From Halalkalibacter alkaliphilus (GTDB lineage: Bacteria > Bacillota > Bacilli > Bacillales > Bacillaceae_D), in assembly GCF_023555415.1 (NCBI RefSeq), contig NZ_JAKRYL010000001.1:124001-188000 (forward strand): a stretch of DNA of 64,000 bases, read 5' to 3'. Under the pieces are notes generated by a model. It was not told the DNA's origin, ran no database searches, and saw nothing but the letters and a program-made list of their open reading frames with translations. This document shows, one piece after another, positions 47,207 through 56,113 of the stretch (its first letter is position 1; every line of letters starts with the position of its first letter). The translations under genes were made by a program, and so were the position numbers.

Positions 47207-47323
47207 GTTGTTCAAACGTTTCTTGATAGGTTATACCCATAAAATCTTTGGGTATAGATATTCTATGAGTTTGTTAAGACTTCTCTTCCATTTGTAAAAT
47301 TTATTTAGTTAGGAGATAGGATA

Positions 47324-48556
47324 ATGGGAAAAGCGCTTATTATTGGTTGTGGTGGAGTGGCATCTGTAGCCATCCACAAATGTGTTCAAAACAGCGAGGT
47401 ATTTGAAGAAATTTGTATTGCAAGTCGTACAAAGTCAAAATGTGATGATTTAAAAGCGAAACTCGATGGCGGGAAAACGAAAATTACGACTGCACAAGTT
47501 GATGCAAACAATGTTGATGAATTAATCGCATTAATCGAAGAGGTAAAGCCAGATATCGTTATAAACTTAGCGTTGCCATATCAAGATTTAACAATTATGG
47601 ATGCTTGCCTTGCAACAAAAACACACTACTTGGATACAGCGAATTATGAGCCGGAAGATACGGCAAAGTTTGAATACAAATGGCAGTGGGATTACCGCGA
47701 GCGTTTTGAAAAAGCTGGAATCACAGCTCTTTTAGGAAGCGGATTTGATCCTGGGGTAACAGGTGTCTTTTCTGCCCATGCACTAAAGCATCACTTTGAT
47801 GAAATTGAATACATCGATATTCTTGACTGTAACGCAGGAGATCATGGCTATCCTTTTGCTACGAACTTTAACCCTGAGATCAACATCCGTGAAGTTTCTG
47901 CAAACGGACGTTACTGGGAAAACGGCGAATGGGTAGAAACGAATCCAATGGAAATCAAACGTGTCTACAACTTCCCAGAAATCGGGGAAAAAGATATGTA
48001 CTTATTATATCATGAAGAGCTTGAATCTCTTGCTGTCAATATCCCTGGCATTAAACGTATTCGCTTCTTCATGACATTTGGCGAGAGCTACTTAACTCAT
48101 TTAAAATGTCTTGAAAATGTTGGTTTAACTTCAATTGAGCCAATTGAATATGAAGGGAAAGAAATTGTTCCACTTCAATTCTTAAAAGCACTACTACCTG
48201 ATCCATCTACTCTTGGCCCACGTACAAAAGGAAAAACAAACATCGGTTGTATTTTCAAAGGGAAAAAAGATGGAAAAGAAAAAACATACTACGTATACAA
48301 CGTATGTGACCACCAAGAATGCTTCAATGAAGTAGGCTCACAAGCAGTCTCTTATACAACAGGTGTTCCTGCCATGATCGGTGCTATGATGATTATGACT
48401 GGAAAATGGAACAAAGCAGGCGTATACAACATTGAAGAATTCGATCCAGATCCATTCATGGAAGCATTAAACAAGTGGGGCTTACCTTGGAAAGAAAGCT
48501 TAAACCCAGAACTTGTGGATAATGAGCCGATCAAAGAAGCGGAGACTGTACGTTAA
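47324..48556 (+). CDS. carboxyspermidine / carboxynorspermidine dehydrogenase
   Basis: A 410-residue member of the saccharopine-dehydrogenase-like family that condenses aspartate semialdehyde with a diamine and reduces it with NADPH to carboxy(nor)spermidine. Seen are ALIIGCGGVASVAIHKCVQN (Rossmann, 4-23), ASRTKSKCDDL, INLALPYQDLTIMDACLATK, THYLDTANYEPEDTAKFEYK, LLGSGFDPGVTGVFSAHALK and the long C-terminal substrate domain. It forms a two-gene unit with the decarboxylase one base downstream. Regulation may involve the leader structures upstream. Confidence 0.92.
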   Translation: MGKALIIGCGGVASVAIHKCVQNSEVFEEICIASRTKSKCDDLKAKLDGGKTKITTAQVDANNVDELIALIEEVKPDIVINLALPYQDLTIMDACLATKTHYLDTANYEPEDTAKFEYKWQWDYRERFEKAGITALLGSGFDPGVTGVFSAHALKHHFDEIEYIDILDCNAGDHGYPFATNFNPEINIREVSANGRYWENGEWVETNPMEIKRVYNFPEIGEKDMYLLYHEELESLAVNIPGIKRIRFFMTFGESYLTHLKCLENVGLTSIEPIEYEGKEIVPLQFLKALLPDPSTLGPRTKGKTNIGCIFKGKKDGKEKTYYVYNVCDHQECFNEVGSQAVSYTTGVPAMIGAMMIMTGKWNKAGVYNIEEFDPDPFMEALNKWGLPWKESLNPELVDNEPIKEAETVR

Positions 48557-48557
48557 A

Positions 48558-49685
48558 ATGCGGTTTGAAGAATTACCAACACCTTGTTATGTAGTAGATG
48601 AAAATCTTTTGGAAAAGAACCTAAAGACTTTAAACGGCGTCATGGAGCGGACAGGTGCGAAAATCATCCTGGCACAAAAGGCTTTCTCGATGTCGACGAT
48701 GTACCCCCTTATTGGGAAGTATTTGAGCGGGACAGCAGCAAGCGGGTTATATGAAGCAAGACTTGGTCATGAAGAGTTGGGCAAAGAAAATCATGTCTTT
48801 GCCCCAGCTTATCGTGATGATGAGATTGACGAAATCATTTCTTATTGTGATCATATTATCTTTAACTCTTTCTCGCAGATAGAAAAGTTTAAGGACAAAG
48901 TACTTCAAGCTGGTAAAAAAGTCGGCTTGCGTATCAATCCTGAGCACTCTACTCAGGTTGGGCATGCGATTTATGATCCATGCTCACCCGGTTCACGTTT
49001 TGGTGTTACCATTGAGAACTTCCGTCCAGAGCTTCTTGATGGTGTATCTGGGTTTCATTTCCACACCCTTTGTGAACAAAATTCTGACGACTTAGAAACA
49101 ACACTTAATGCAGTCGAAGAAAAATTCGGCCCTTGGCTATCACAAATGGAATGGATCAATTTCGGCGGCGGCCATCACATTACTAGAGAAGATTATGACA
49201 TTTCATTATTAGAAGAATGTATTAAGAGAATGCAAACGAAATACGATTTAGAAGTATATCTTGAGCCAGGAGAAGCAATTGCGCTAAACGCCGGATTTCT
49301 AGTTACAACGGTTCTTGATACCCTTCAAAACGGTATGGATATTGCCATCCTTGATACGTCTGCAACATGTCATATGCCAGATGTACTTGAAATGCCTTAT
49401 CGCCCTCCTCTTCTAGGATCAGGTGAAAAAGGCGAAAAGTCATTTACATATCGACTAGGTGGACAAACATGTCTTGCTGGTGATGTCATTGGAGAATATT
49501 CATTTGACGAGCCATTAAAAAGCGGAGATCGATTAGTGTTTGGAGATATGGCGATCTACACAATGGTGAAAAACACAACATTTAACGGAATGCCATTACC
49601 AGCGATAGCTCTGAAAGATAAAGATGGAGATTACCGTATTGTACGTGAGTTTGGTTATGAGGACTTTAAGGTGAGACTTGCGTAA
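48558..49685 (+). CDS. nspC: carboxynorspermidine / carboxyspermidine decarboxylase
   Basis: A 375-residue PLP decarboxylase of the alanine racemase-like fold III (NspC/CASDC). It removes the carboxyl of carboxyspermidine to give spermidine. Seen are TPCYVVDENLLEKNLKTLNG, the PLP lysine in ILAQKAFSMS, SGTAASGLYEARLG, GVSGFHFHTLCEQNSDDLET, the FGGGHHITREDYD glycine loop and DTSATCHMPDVLEMPYRPP. The ATG follows the dehydrogenase stop by one base, so translation is coupled. Together the pair replaces the SpeD-SpeE route, though those genes could still exist elsewhere. Confidence 0.92.
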   Translation: MRFEELPTPCYVVDENLLEKNLKTLNGVMERTGAKIILAQKAFSMSTMYPLIGKYLSGTAASGLYEARLGHEELGKENHVFAPAYRDDEIDEIISYCDHIIFNSFSQIEKFKDKVLQAGKKVGLRINPEHSTQVGHAIYDPCSPGSRFGVTIENFRPELLDGVSGFHFHTLCEQNSDDLETTLNAVEEKFGPWLSQMEWINFGGGHHITREDYDISLLEECIKRMQTKYDLEVYLEPGEAIALNAGFLVTTVLDTLQNGMDIAILDTSATCHMPDVLEMPYRPPLLGSGEKGEKSFTYRLGGQTCLAGDVIGEYSFDEPLKSGDRLVFGDMAIYTMVKNTTFNGMPLPAIALKDKDGDYRIVREFGYEDFKVRLA

Positions 49686-49741
49686 TCAATTGGAAGCACG
49701 ATCTCAAAATGGTCGCTCTCCTCTCAAAGATTAAATTTGAA

Positions 49742-49778
49742 AGAACCAGATTCTTATAAGAGAATTTGGTTCTTTTTC
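49742..49778 (+). terminator. terminator of the carboxyspermidine operon
   Basis: AAGAACCAGATTCT pairs with AGAGAATTTGGTTCTT, followed by TTTTCTTTT. The rest of 49686-50036 shows no gene I can support. Confidence 0.8.
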
Positions 49779-50036
49779 TTTTGGTTATGTTAAATACAAA
49801 AATCGATATAGAAAGAAAACAGACGTTTTTTGAAAGGGAGCCGACTTTCTTTATCTACATATGTAACAAAACGGACACCCTGCTTTGTTTATTACCTCGT
49901 ATAGCTACATGAAAATATGTCAAGTCACCTTCTACTCCACTTCCTATTCTTAAAAACCACAAGGAATTACCGTAACCAATGGAGAATTTTATATAGATGA
50001 AAGCACTTACTTAAAATACAGGAGGATTCATAATCA

Positions 50037-50750
50037 ATGAAAAAAACAATTTTCATAACAGGCGCAGATAGAGGATTAGGTTTAGCTCTGTCAAAGGTTT
50101 TCTTGAAATCTAATTTCAAAGTTTTTGCTGGTCGCTACATGACGGAGTGGGCTGAGCTTGACGAATTAAAGAAGGAGCATGGTGATGATTTACACATTAT
50201 TACATTAGATGTTACCGATCAGCAATCTGTGGATCATGCTGCGGACTATATTAAAGAGCAAGCCGGCCAATTAGATATTTTGATTAACAATGCAGCTATT
50301 TATAAGGATCGCTCTGAGGATTTATTTGGAGAGTTTAATTATGACGATATGATGGCTCATTATAACACCAATGCCTTAGGGCCGTTACGTGTATCCAAAT
50401 CTGTCGTTCCATTATTAATGAAAGGTGATAGTAAGATCCTCGCAAATATTTCTTCAGAAGCTGCGAGTTTAGCAGATTCTTGGAGAAAGAAAGAGTATGG
50501 CTATTGCATGTCAAAAACTGCATTAAATATGCAATTAACGATCTTACAAAACCAATTAGAGGAATATGGAATCAAAGTATTAGCTTTCCATCCAGGTTAT
50601 GTGAAGACGTATATTTTTGGTGACTTTAATCCTGATGCAACGATTGATGCGATCGAATCAGCGACTGGGATTATGGAGCAAATTTTAAAATCCCCGGCGA
50701 TCGATGAACACATGTACATTGACTATCAAGGAAATAAACTAAACTGGTAA
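50037..50750 (+). CDS. short-chain dehydrogenase/reductase
   Basis: A 237-residue SDR with the NAD(P) motif FITGADRGLGLALSKVFLKS (6-25), the NNA motif in DILINNAAIYKD, and active-site Ser and Tyr-x-x-x-Lys (ANISSEAASL; YGYCMSKTAL). It reduces or oxidises an unknown carbonyl or alcohol. It is followed 12 bp downstream by a ThuA-like gene, forming an operon, which hints at sugar metabolism. Confidence 0.88.
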   Translation: MKKTIFITGADRGLGLALSKVFLKSNFKVFAGRYMTEWAELDELKKEHGDDLHIITLDVTDQQSVDHAADYIKEQAGQLDILINNAAIYKDRSEDLFGEFNYDDMMAHYNTNALGPLRVSKSVVPLLMKGDSKILANISSEAASLADSWRKKEYGYCMSKTALNMQLTILQNQLEEYGIKVLAFHPGYVKTYIFGDFNPDATIDAIESATGIMEQILKSPAIDEHMYIDYQGNKLNW

Positions 50751-50762
50751 GGAGAGATAAGA

Positions 50763-51410
50763 TTGATTAGGATCATAGCACTAGTAGGCGATTACTGGCA
50801 TGCTGGAGATGATGCCAAAGTTGGTTTGGAATCTGCAATTGACAGAATGCCAAACAAAAAAGACGTTCACCTTCAGTACATTACTCACGAGGAAGTTTCC
50901 AAAGCTCTAGATGAGAAACCAGACTTATTGATCAATGCAAAAATGGATCAACTAAACCCTAAGGATGAACACGTCATTACTTGGTTAACAGAAGAATTGG
51001 ACCAAAAGCTTGCCACCTATGTTAAGGAAGGAGGCAGCGTGCTAGCTTGGCATGCTGGGATGGCTGGATATAAACGGGAAAGCAAATATATTCAAATGTT
51101 ACGAGGATCTTTTGACTATCACCCACCGGGACTTCAAGAGGTTACATACATGTTGAAGGAAAATGAAAAAAGCGGAGAAAATACATTCCTCCTTACCGAT
51201 GAGCAGTACTTTGTCCACTGTGATGTAGATAACACAGAAGTCGACCTTTGGAGCACAGGTGTTGATGGCGATTCGATCGCAGGTTGGAAGCATTCCTATG
51301 AAAAAGGGAGGGTTTGCTGCTTTACTCCAGCCCATACAAAGGAAGGAATGTTGAACAAAAATGTCTCGAATTTGTTAGTAGAAAAAATACTTTGGACGTT
51401 ATCAAAATAG
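50763..51410 (+). CDS. ThuA-like domain protein
   Basis: A 215-residue protein of the ThuA / glutamine-amidotransferase-like fold (IIALVGDYWHAGDDAKVGLE, KPDLLINAKMDQLNPKDEHV, GGSVLAWHAGMAGYKRESKY, GRVCCFTPAHTKEGMLNKNV). ThuA relatives take part in trehalose or sugar-acid use; no catalytic Cys of the amidotransferase type is obvious. It starts at TTG 50763 with AAGGAGAG eight bases upstream, and follows the SDR gene. Confidence 0.78.
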   Translation: MIRIIALVGDYWHAGDDAKVGLESAIDRMPNKKDVHLQYITHEEVSKALDEKPDLLINAKMDQLNPKDEHVITWLTEELDQKLATYVKEGGSVLAWHAGMAGYKRESKYIQMLRGSFDYHPPGLQEVTYMLKENEKSGENTFLLTDEQYFVHCDVDNTEVDLWSTGVDGDSIAGWKHSYEKGRVCCFTPAHTKEGMLNKNVSNLLVEKILWTLSK

Positions 51411-51476
51411 GTTATTAGGATGAAATTGGGTTCTTCCAATTCTCTCCTTTTTAATTAACTAAAAAACTTAGCTAAG

Positions 51477-51512
51477 AAAAGAGTAAGGATGAAATTCATC
51501 TTTGCTCTTTTT
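51477..51512 (+). terminator. terminator of the SDR-ThuA operon
   Basis: AAAGAGTAAGGATGAA pairs with TTCATCTTTGCTCTTT (mismatches tolerated), followed by TTCTAGG. Confidence 0.65.
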
Positions 51513-51614
51513 CTAGGAGGATTCAGAATTTAATTAAGCCACATATCCTGACTAATAAATTGGTCCTCCTCTAAACATACAGAACCTTATTCACTGATTA
51601 TACAAAATCCCTCT

Positions 51615-52259
51615 TTATTTTTCGATTGGTTGTCTTTCTTTTATATATTGATAAACCCAAATTGTCAAAAAGAGCCAAAACCCACTTAATAAATAAGCTC
51701 CTACCACATCGCTTGGAAAATGCACCCCGAGATAAACCCTGCTTGTCCCAATAGCAAGGATCATAACTGTACAAAAGGTGACTAACAATGTTCGCCCAAG
51801 CGCGCTTTTAATATGCCTCCAAAATAAAAACGTAACAATTCCATACAAAGTAAAGGCAGCCATAGAATGTCCACTTGGATAGCTATAACCTGATTCCATT
51901 ACGAGTTGCTCGAATAAAGGTCGCTCTCTTTTAAACGAATATTTAAATAGTTGATTCATTCCAGTTGACCCGAGCGATACAATAATGAACAAAATGACTT
52001 CATCTCGTTTTCGATATAGCTTATAAATAAGTAAGAGCAATAAGATGGAGATTATAATAACAGGCCATGTATTTCCAACAAAGCTTAATGCTTTCATTCC
52101 TTTTGTTACAATAGGGTGCTCAAGTGTACGAACATAGGTTATGACTTTTACATCTATTCGAAGGGTTTTTTCGGTCATAACAAAATATGTAAGGACAATA
52201 AAGCTGATTAATGGTACAACACCTAAAAAAAGAAGCTTTAAAAATAACTTTACATTCAA
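51615..52259 (-). CDS. PAP2-family phosphatase
   Basis: A 214-residue membrane phosphatase with five to six helices and the three PAP2 motifs: KRERP, YPSGHSMAAF and SRVYLGVHFPSDVVGA, whose His, Arg and Asp residues form the active site. Family members dephosphorylate undecaprenyl pyrophosphate or phosphatidate-type lipids at the membrane. It is single, reading away from array G. Confidence 0.9.
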   Translation of the reverse strand: MNVKLFLKLLFLGVVPLISFIVLTYFVMTEKTLRIDVKVITYVRTLEHPIVTKGMKALSFVGNTWPVIIISILLLLLIYKLYRKRDEVILFIIVSLGSTGMNQLFKYSFKRERPLFEQLVMESGYSYPSGHSMAAFTLYGIVTFLFWRHIKSALGRTLLVTFCTVMILAIGTSRVYLGVHFPSDVVGAYLLSGFWLFLTIWVYQYIKERQPIEK

Positions 52260-52439
52260 TAATAAACACCTGCCAAAAGAAAAGGTATCTATGTATTGTT
52301 AGATACTTTTTTAGGTTTATGCACTTGAAGTAAAGTTGGCTACCAATTTATTTGAATTTAAGGTATTTCTGCCCAGCACTTTAGCTTTCTGCATTGGGGC
52401 CTTTTCACCACTTTCTTAAATTAATCCGATAATCGTTTT

Positions 52440-52835
52440 GCTTGAACTTTCATAAAGATTCCTCTTCTGGCTTTAATAAAAAAATTGGATCTTCGTAACT
52501 CTGATGAAGGTCTTTTCCTCGTTATTCTGCAATTTGGGTCTTCATCCTCCCCATGATGCACTTTTCCCAACTTCTCCTACACTGTTTAGGTCTTCATCCT
52601 GATCATGATGCACTTTTCACTACTCCTCCTACTCTGTTCGGGGCTTCATCCTCCTCATGTTGCACTCTTCCCAACTCCTCCTACGCTGTTTCGGGCTTCA
52701 TCCTCCTCATGTTGCACTGTTCCCAACTCCTCCTACGTTGTTTCGGGCTTCATCCTCCTCATGATGCACTTTTCATAACTCCTATTCCAAAGTTTAAGTC
52801 TTCATCCTCTCACAAAATGATTTTCTTCATCTTTT
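52440..52835 (+). repeat. 52-bp tandem array G (about seven copies)
   Basis: The longest array. Copies start at 52541, 52593, 52645, 52697, 52749 and 52801, exactly 52 bp apart, with degenerate ones near 52490 and 52447. The typical unit is TTCATCCTCCTCATGATGCA, CTTTTCCCAACTCCTCCTAC, GCTGTTTCGGGC. Because 52 is not a multiple of 3, the open frame across it changes peptide in each unit, so it is not a real gene. It lies just upstream of tRNA-Gln 1. Confidence 0.95.
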
Positions 52836-52891
52836 TTTGAGAAAGACGAATAATATCTCTCTAAACACATATTATAAGGTTGTCGCTTCGT

Positions 52892-52966
52892 TGGGCTATA
52901 GCCAAGCGGTAAGGCAACGGACTTTGACTCCGTCATGCGTAGGTTCGAATCCTGCTAGCCCAGCCA
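52892..52966 (+). tRNA. tRNA-Gln (anticodon TTG), copy 1
   Basis: A complete cloverleaf: acceptor TGGGCTA / TAGCCCA, D arm GCCAAGCGGTAAGGC, anticodon arm ACGGA-CTTTGAC-TCCGT with anticodon TTG (reads CAA/CAG), T arm GTAGGTTCGAATCCTGC, and encoded CCA (52964-52966). It is identical to the copy at 62423. The preceding TGTCGCTTCG and TATTAT are also shared, so the promoter was duplicated with it. Confidence 0.96.
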
Positions 52967-52987
52967 CATTTATTACATAACCGAAAA

Positions 52988-53026
52988 AAAGCTGCCGAGT
53001 ATCATATCAATACTCAGCAGCTTTTT
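52988..53026. terminator. bidirectional terminator after tRNA-Gln 1 and metQ
   Basis: AAAGCTGC-c-GAGTAT pairs with ATACTC-a-GCAGCTTT, with A- and T-runs on the two sides. Confidence 0.85.
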
Positions 53027-53039
53027 AAATCATATTCTA

Positions 53040-53900
53040 TTACTCACCTGTTAAAGGAATAACCGCACCATCATACGTGTCGATAATGAACTGTTGAACT
53101 TCTTCAGATTGAAGGATTTCAACTAATTTTAAGATCTCAGCACGATTTTCGTCTTCTGAACGAACAACAACTAGGTTTGGCTGAAGAACATCTGCTCCTT
53201 CAAACGCAATACCGTATTGCTCGATGTCTACTCCACCTTCAAGTGCATAGTTTGTGTTAATAACAACTGCCTCTCCTTCTCCTGCTTCAAATGAAGGAGC
53301 TAGCATTCTTGCTTCTACTTGCAACTTATCAAACTGTAAGTTTTTAGGATTAGATACGATATCCTCAACTGTAGCTAAAGCACCTTCTTCAATATCAAGC
53401 TCAATTAAGCCAGCTTCTTCAAAAATTGGAAGAATACGTCCATGGTCACTAATTGAATCACTCATGATAATTGTTGCGCCTTCTGGAAGCTCATCTAAGC
53501 TGCTAAATTCTTTAGAATACACACCGATTGGCTCAGCATGGATGGCACCAATGCTAACAAAATCAAAATCAGGATTTTCATCTAATTGCATCGCTAAGTA
53601 ACCAGGTGTTTGGAAATAGTTAGCGTCAATATCGCCATCACGTAATGCTTGGTTTGGCAAGATATAATCTTGGAATGTTACAATCTCAAGCTCAATGCCT
53701 TCTTCAGCTAAAAGTGGTTGAACATATTCAAGTACTTCTGTATGTGGCACAGCAGATGCCCCGACTACTAGCGTTGATGTTTCAGCTTGTTCTCCCTCTT
53801 CACCAGCTGCATTTTCTGTTGTTTCTTCTTCTGCAGCACCGCAAGCTACTAAAGATGCGGATAATGCCGCTACACCAAGTAAGCGTAAAAACTTTTTCAT
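53040..53900 (-). CDS. metQ: methionine ABC transporter substrate-binding lipoprotein
   Basis: A 286-residue MetQ/NlpA-family lipoprotein with signal LLGVAALSASLVACGAAEEE, an acidic linker, then LVVGASAVPHTEVLEYVQPL, VTFQDYILPNQALRDGDIDA, NYFQTPGYLAMQLDEN and AVVINTNYALEGGVDIEQYG. It captures D/L-methionine outside the cell. It is the last gene of metN-metI-metQ, 18 bp after metI, under the SAM riboswitch. Confidence 0.95.
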   Translation of the reverse strand: MKKFLRLLGVAALSASLVACGAAEEETTENAAGEEGEQAETSTLVVGASAVPHTEVLEYVQPLLAEEGIELEIVTFQDYILPNQALRDGDIDANYFQTPGYLAMQLDENPDFDFVSIGAIHAEPIGVYSKEFSSLDELPEGATIIMSDSISDHGRILPIFEEAGLIELDIEEGALATVEDIVSNPKNLQFDKLQVEARMLAPSFEAGEGEAVVINTNYALEGGVDIEQYGIAFEGADVLQPNLVVVRSEDENRAEILKLVEILQSEEVQQFIIDTYDGAVIPLTGE

Positions 53901-53918
53901 AATTAAAAATCCCCCTTG

Positions 53919-54587
53919 TTATCGTTTATCTGTTTTATTTGTAAAGTAGTCACCGATCCACTGAATAAGAAAGACAATGATTAAAATGACCACTGTTGCA
54001 ACTAATGTAATTTGACTATTGTTACGTTGAAAACCCTCAAGATAGGCAAAATGTCCAAGTCCACCTGCTCCAATTACACCAGCCATAGCCGTGAAGCTAA
54101 CTAATGAAATGGCCGTGACGGTAATACCAGAAATGAGTGCAGGCAGCGACTCAGGAATAAGGACTTTTCGAATGATATCCCATTTAGTTGCGCCCATTGC
54201 TTGAGAGGCTTCTATCACACCTTTGTCAATTTCCCTTAGTGCCATCTCGACCATCCGAGCATAAAACGGAGCTGCTCCAATGATTAAGGCTGGTAAGGCT
54301 GCATTGGCTCCAAGCATCGAACCAACGAGCATACGTGTAAATGGGATTAATAAAACAATTAAGATAATGAACGGAATCGAGCGAAACACATTTACAATCA
54401 AACTAAAAATCGTATTAATCCACTTGTTTTCCCAAAGGTTTCCTTTACTCGTTAAATACAATACGAGGCCTAAGATTAACCCAATGATAAATGTCGCCGC
54501 GACGGAAATTCCCGTCATATAAAGAGTCTCGAGTGTGGCGTCCCATAACCGATCCCACCTTACCCTTCCAAACCATTGATCAAGCAT
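53919..54587 (-). CDS. metI: methionine ABC transporter permease
   Basis: A 222-residue permease with about five helices and the EAA loop REIDKGVIEASQAMGATKWD, then SLVSFTAMAGVIGAGGLGHF, characteristic of MetI. Its start overlaps the end of metN by 8 bp, so the two are coupled. Confidence 0.94.
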   Translation of the reverse strand: MLDQWFGRVRWDRLWDATLETLYMTGISVAATFIIGLILGLVLYLTSKGNLWENKWINTIFSLIVNVFRSIPFIILIVLLIPFTRMLVGSMLGANAALPALIIGAAPFYARMVEMALREIDKGVIEASQAMGATKWDIIRKVLIPESLPALISGITVTAISLVSFTAMAGVIGAGGLGHFAYLEGFQRNNSQITLVATVVILIIVFLIQWIGDYFTNKTDKR

Positions 54588-55605
54588 GGGCGATCACCTC
54601 CACTTCCACTTCTTTTTCGCGGATAAAGGCAATAGCTTTGCCGATTTCTTCTTTGTCGCCCGTTAAGGCCACAAATAATGTTCCGTACGAACCCTCTTGG
54701 ATTTTTGTTAGTTTTCCTTGGATAATGTTGACCTCGACATCAAAGTGTCTGATCAACTGGGTGATCAATGGACGTTCTGCTTCTTCCCCGACAAAAGTCA
54801 ACTGTACCAGCTGGCCGTCTGGATAATCAGCAAGCATATGATCAACTGCTTCGACTGTTTCATCAGTCTCTGTAATTTGCTTAACGAATTCCTTTGTCAT
54901 CTTCTCTTTTGGTTTACGGAACACTTCTCGTACAGGCCCTTGCTCAACAATCTTTCCAGCTTCCATTACCGCAACTTGATGACAAATCTTTCGAATGACA
55001 TGCATTTCGTGCGTAATTAATATAATGGTCAATCCTAAACGCTCGTTAATATCTACAAGCAAGTCCAAAATTGAATCCGTCGTTTTTGGATCTAATGCCG
55101 ACGTTGCTTCATCACAAAGAAGAACTTTCGGGTTATTGGCCAATGCACGTGCAATACCGACACGCTGCTTTTGTCCCCCACTCAATTGGGATGGATAACT
55201 TTCTTCACGGCCCTCTAAGCCAACGAGCTTAATTAATTCATCCACTCGCTTCATTCGCTCGGTCTTCTTCACACCGGCAATTTCCAGTGGAAACGCAATG
55301 TTATCCCGTACAGTTCGTGACCAAAGCAGATTAAAGTGCTGAAAAATCATCCCAATTTCTTGTCTAGCTTTTCGAAGCTCTGTTGGTTTTAGTTTTGAAA
55401 GATTTCTACCAGCAACTACAACATCACCCTCGCTTGGTCTCTCAAGCATGTTTAGCATTCGAATTAATGTACTTTTTCCCGCACCGCTATATCCAATAAC
55501 ACCATAGATTTCACCTTCATTGATGGTAAGGTTAATCCCATCAACTGCTGTAACTGGACCATTTTTTGTTTGAAATATTTTTCGAATTTCTGTTAATGAA
55601 ATCAT
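54580..55605 (-). CDS. metN: methionine ABC transporter ATPase
   Basis: A 341-residue ATPase: Walker A GYSGAGKST (about 38-46), Q-loop IFQHFNLLWSRTV, signature LSGGQKQRVGIARAL, Walker B VLLCDEATSALDPKT, switch His ITHEMHVI, and a C-terminal NIL/ACT-like regulatory domain (about 265-341) that senses methionine. It is the first gene of the operon; the SAM riboswitch lies upstream. Confidence 0.96.
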   Translation of the reverse strand: MISLTEIRKIFQTKNGPVTAVDGINLTINEGEIYGVIGYSGAGKSTLIRMLNMLERPSEGDVVVAGRNLSKLKPTELRKARQEIGMIFQHFNLLWSRTVRDNIAFPLEIAGVKKTERMKRVDELIKLVGLEGREESYPSQLSGGQKQRVGIARALANNPKVLLCDEATSALDPKTTDSILDLLVDINERLGLTIILITHEMHVIRKICHQVAVMEAGKIVEQGPVREVFRKPKEKMTKEFVKQITETDETVEAVDHMLADYPDGQLVQLTFVGEEAERPLITQLIRHFDVEVNIIQGKLTKIQEGSYGTLFVALTGDKEEIGKAIAFIREKEVEVEVIAHA

Positions 55606-55691
55606 CCGCTTCTCCTTTCCCCTATAGAAGCAATTCCTATAAGAATACTCAAATTTATCACAACATTATTCTGATTTATTATTGCCACATA

Positions 55692-55860
55692 GATGTAAAA
55701 AAACCTTTCTGCATAATGAGCAGAAAGGTTTTTTTACATCCCTTTCTCTCATCTTTCAAAGCATTACACTTTGCAGGATTTAGCACCTTCTTAGATCGCA
55801 TTCGATCCAACGGTTGCCGGGCATCGTCGGGCCAGTCCCTCCGCCACTCTGGATAAGAGT
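55692..55860 (-). ncRNA. SAM-I (S-box) riboswitch with terminator for metNIQ
   Basis: On the minus strand the aptamer (55860-55746) has CTCTTATCCAGAGTGGCGGA, GGGACTGGCCCGACGATGCC, CGGCAACC, AAGGTGCTAAATCCTGCAA and GATGAGAG, all S-box hallmarks. It is followed by a perfect 21-bp terminator stem (55692-55712 with 55720-55740) with a U-run inside the 3' arm. High SAM should stop transcription of metNIQ. Confidence 0.96.
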
Positions 55861-56059
55861 CTATGACATTCAGTTATTTGTTTATATTAGCAATGAGAGA
55901 ATGATAGCACAATCAAAAAATGATTGTCAACAAATAATATTACATCGATATAGTTTTTTTATTCAGATTTATCGGAAAATAAAGTAGCGGTACTCCCTTT
56001 TACTTTTTTACTCGCCATAACTCCGCATTAACTCGCCATGTACAGAAAAGAACAAAAAA

Positions 56060-56096
56060 GCACGATCACTCGTCTCAGTTAGACCGATGATCGTGC
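56060..56096 (-). terminator. terminator of the 243-residue lipoprotein gene
   Basis: GCACGATCA pairs with TGATCGTGC over a 19-nt loop, followed on the minus strand by TTTTTTGTTC. Confidence 0.8.
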
Positions 56097-56113
56097 ACCG
56101 CGCATTAAGAGAG

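Noticed and set aside
52553-52840. 95-codon open frame across array G
   Set aside because: It is translation of the 52-bp repeat; the peptide changes frame each unit and there is no ribosome site.
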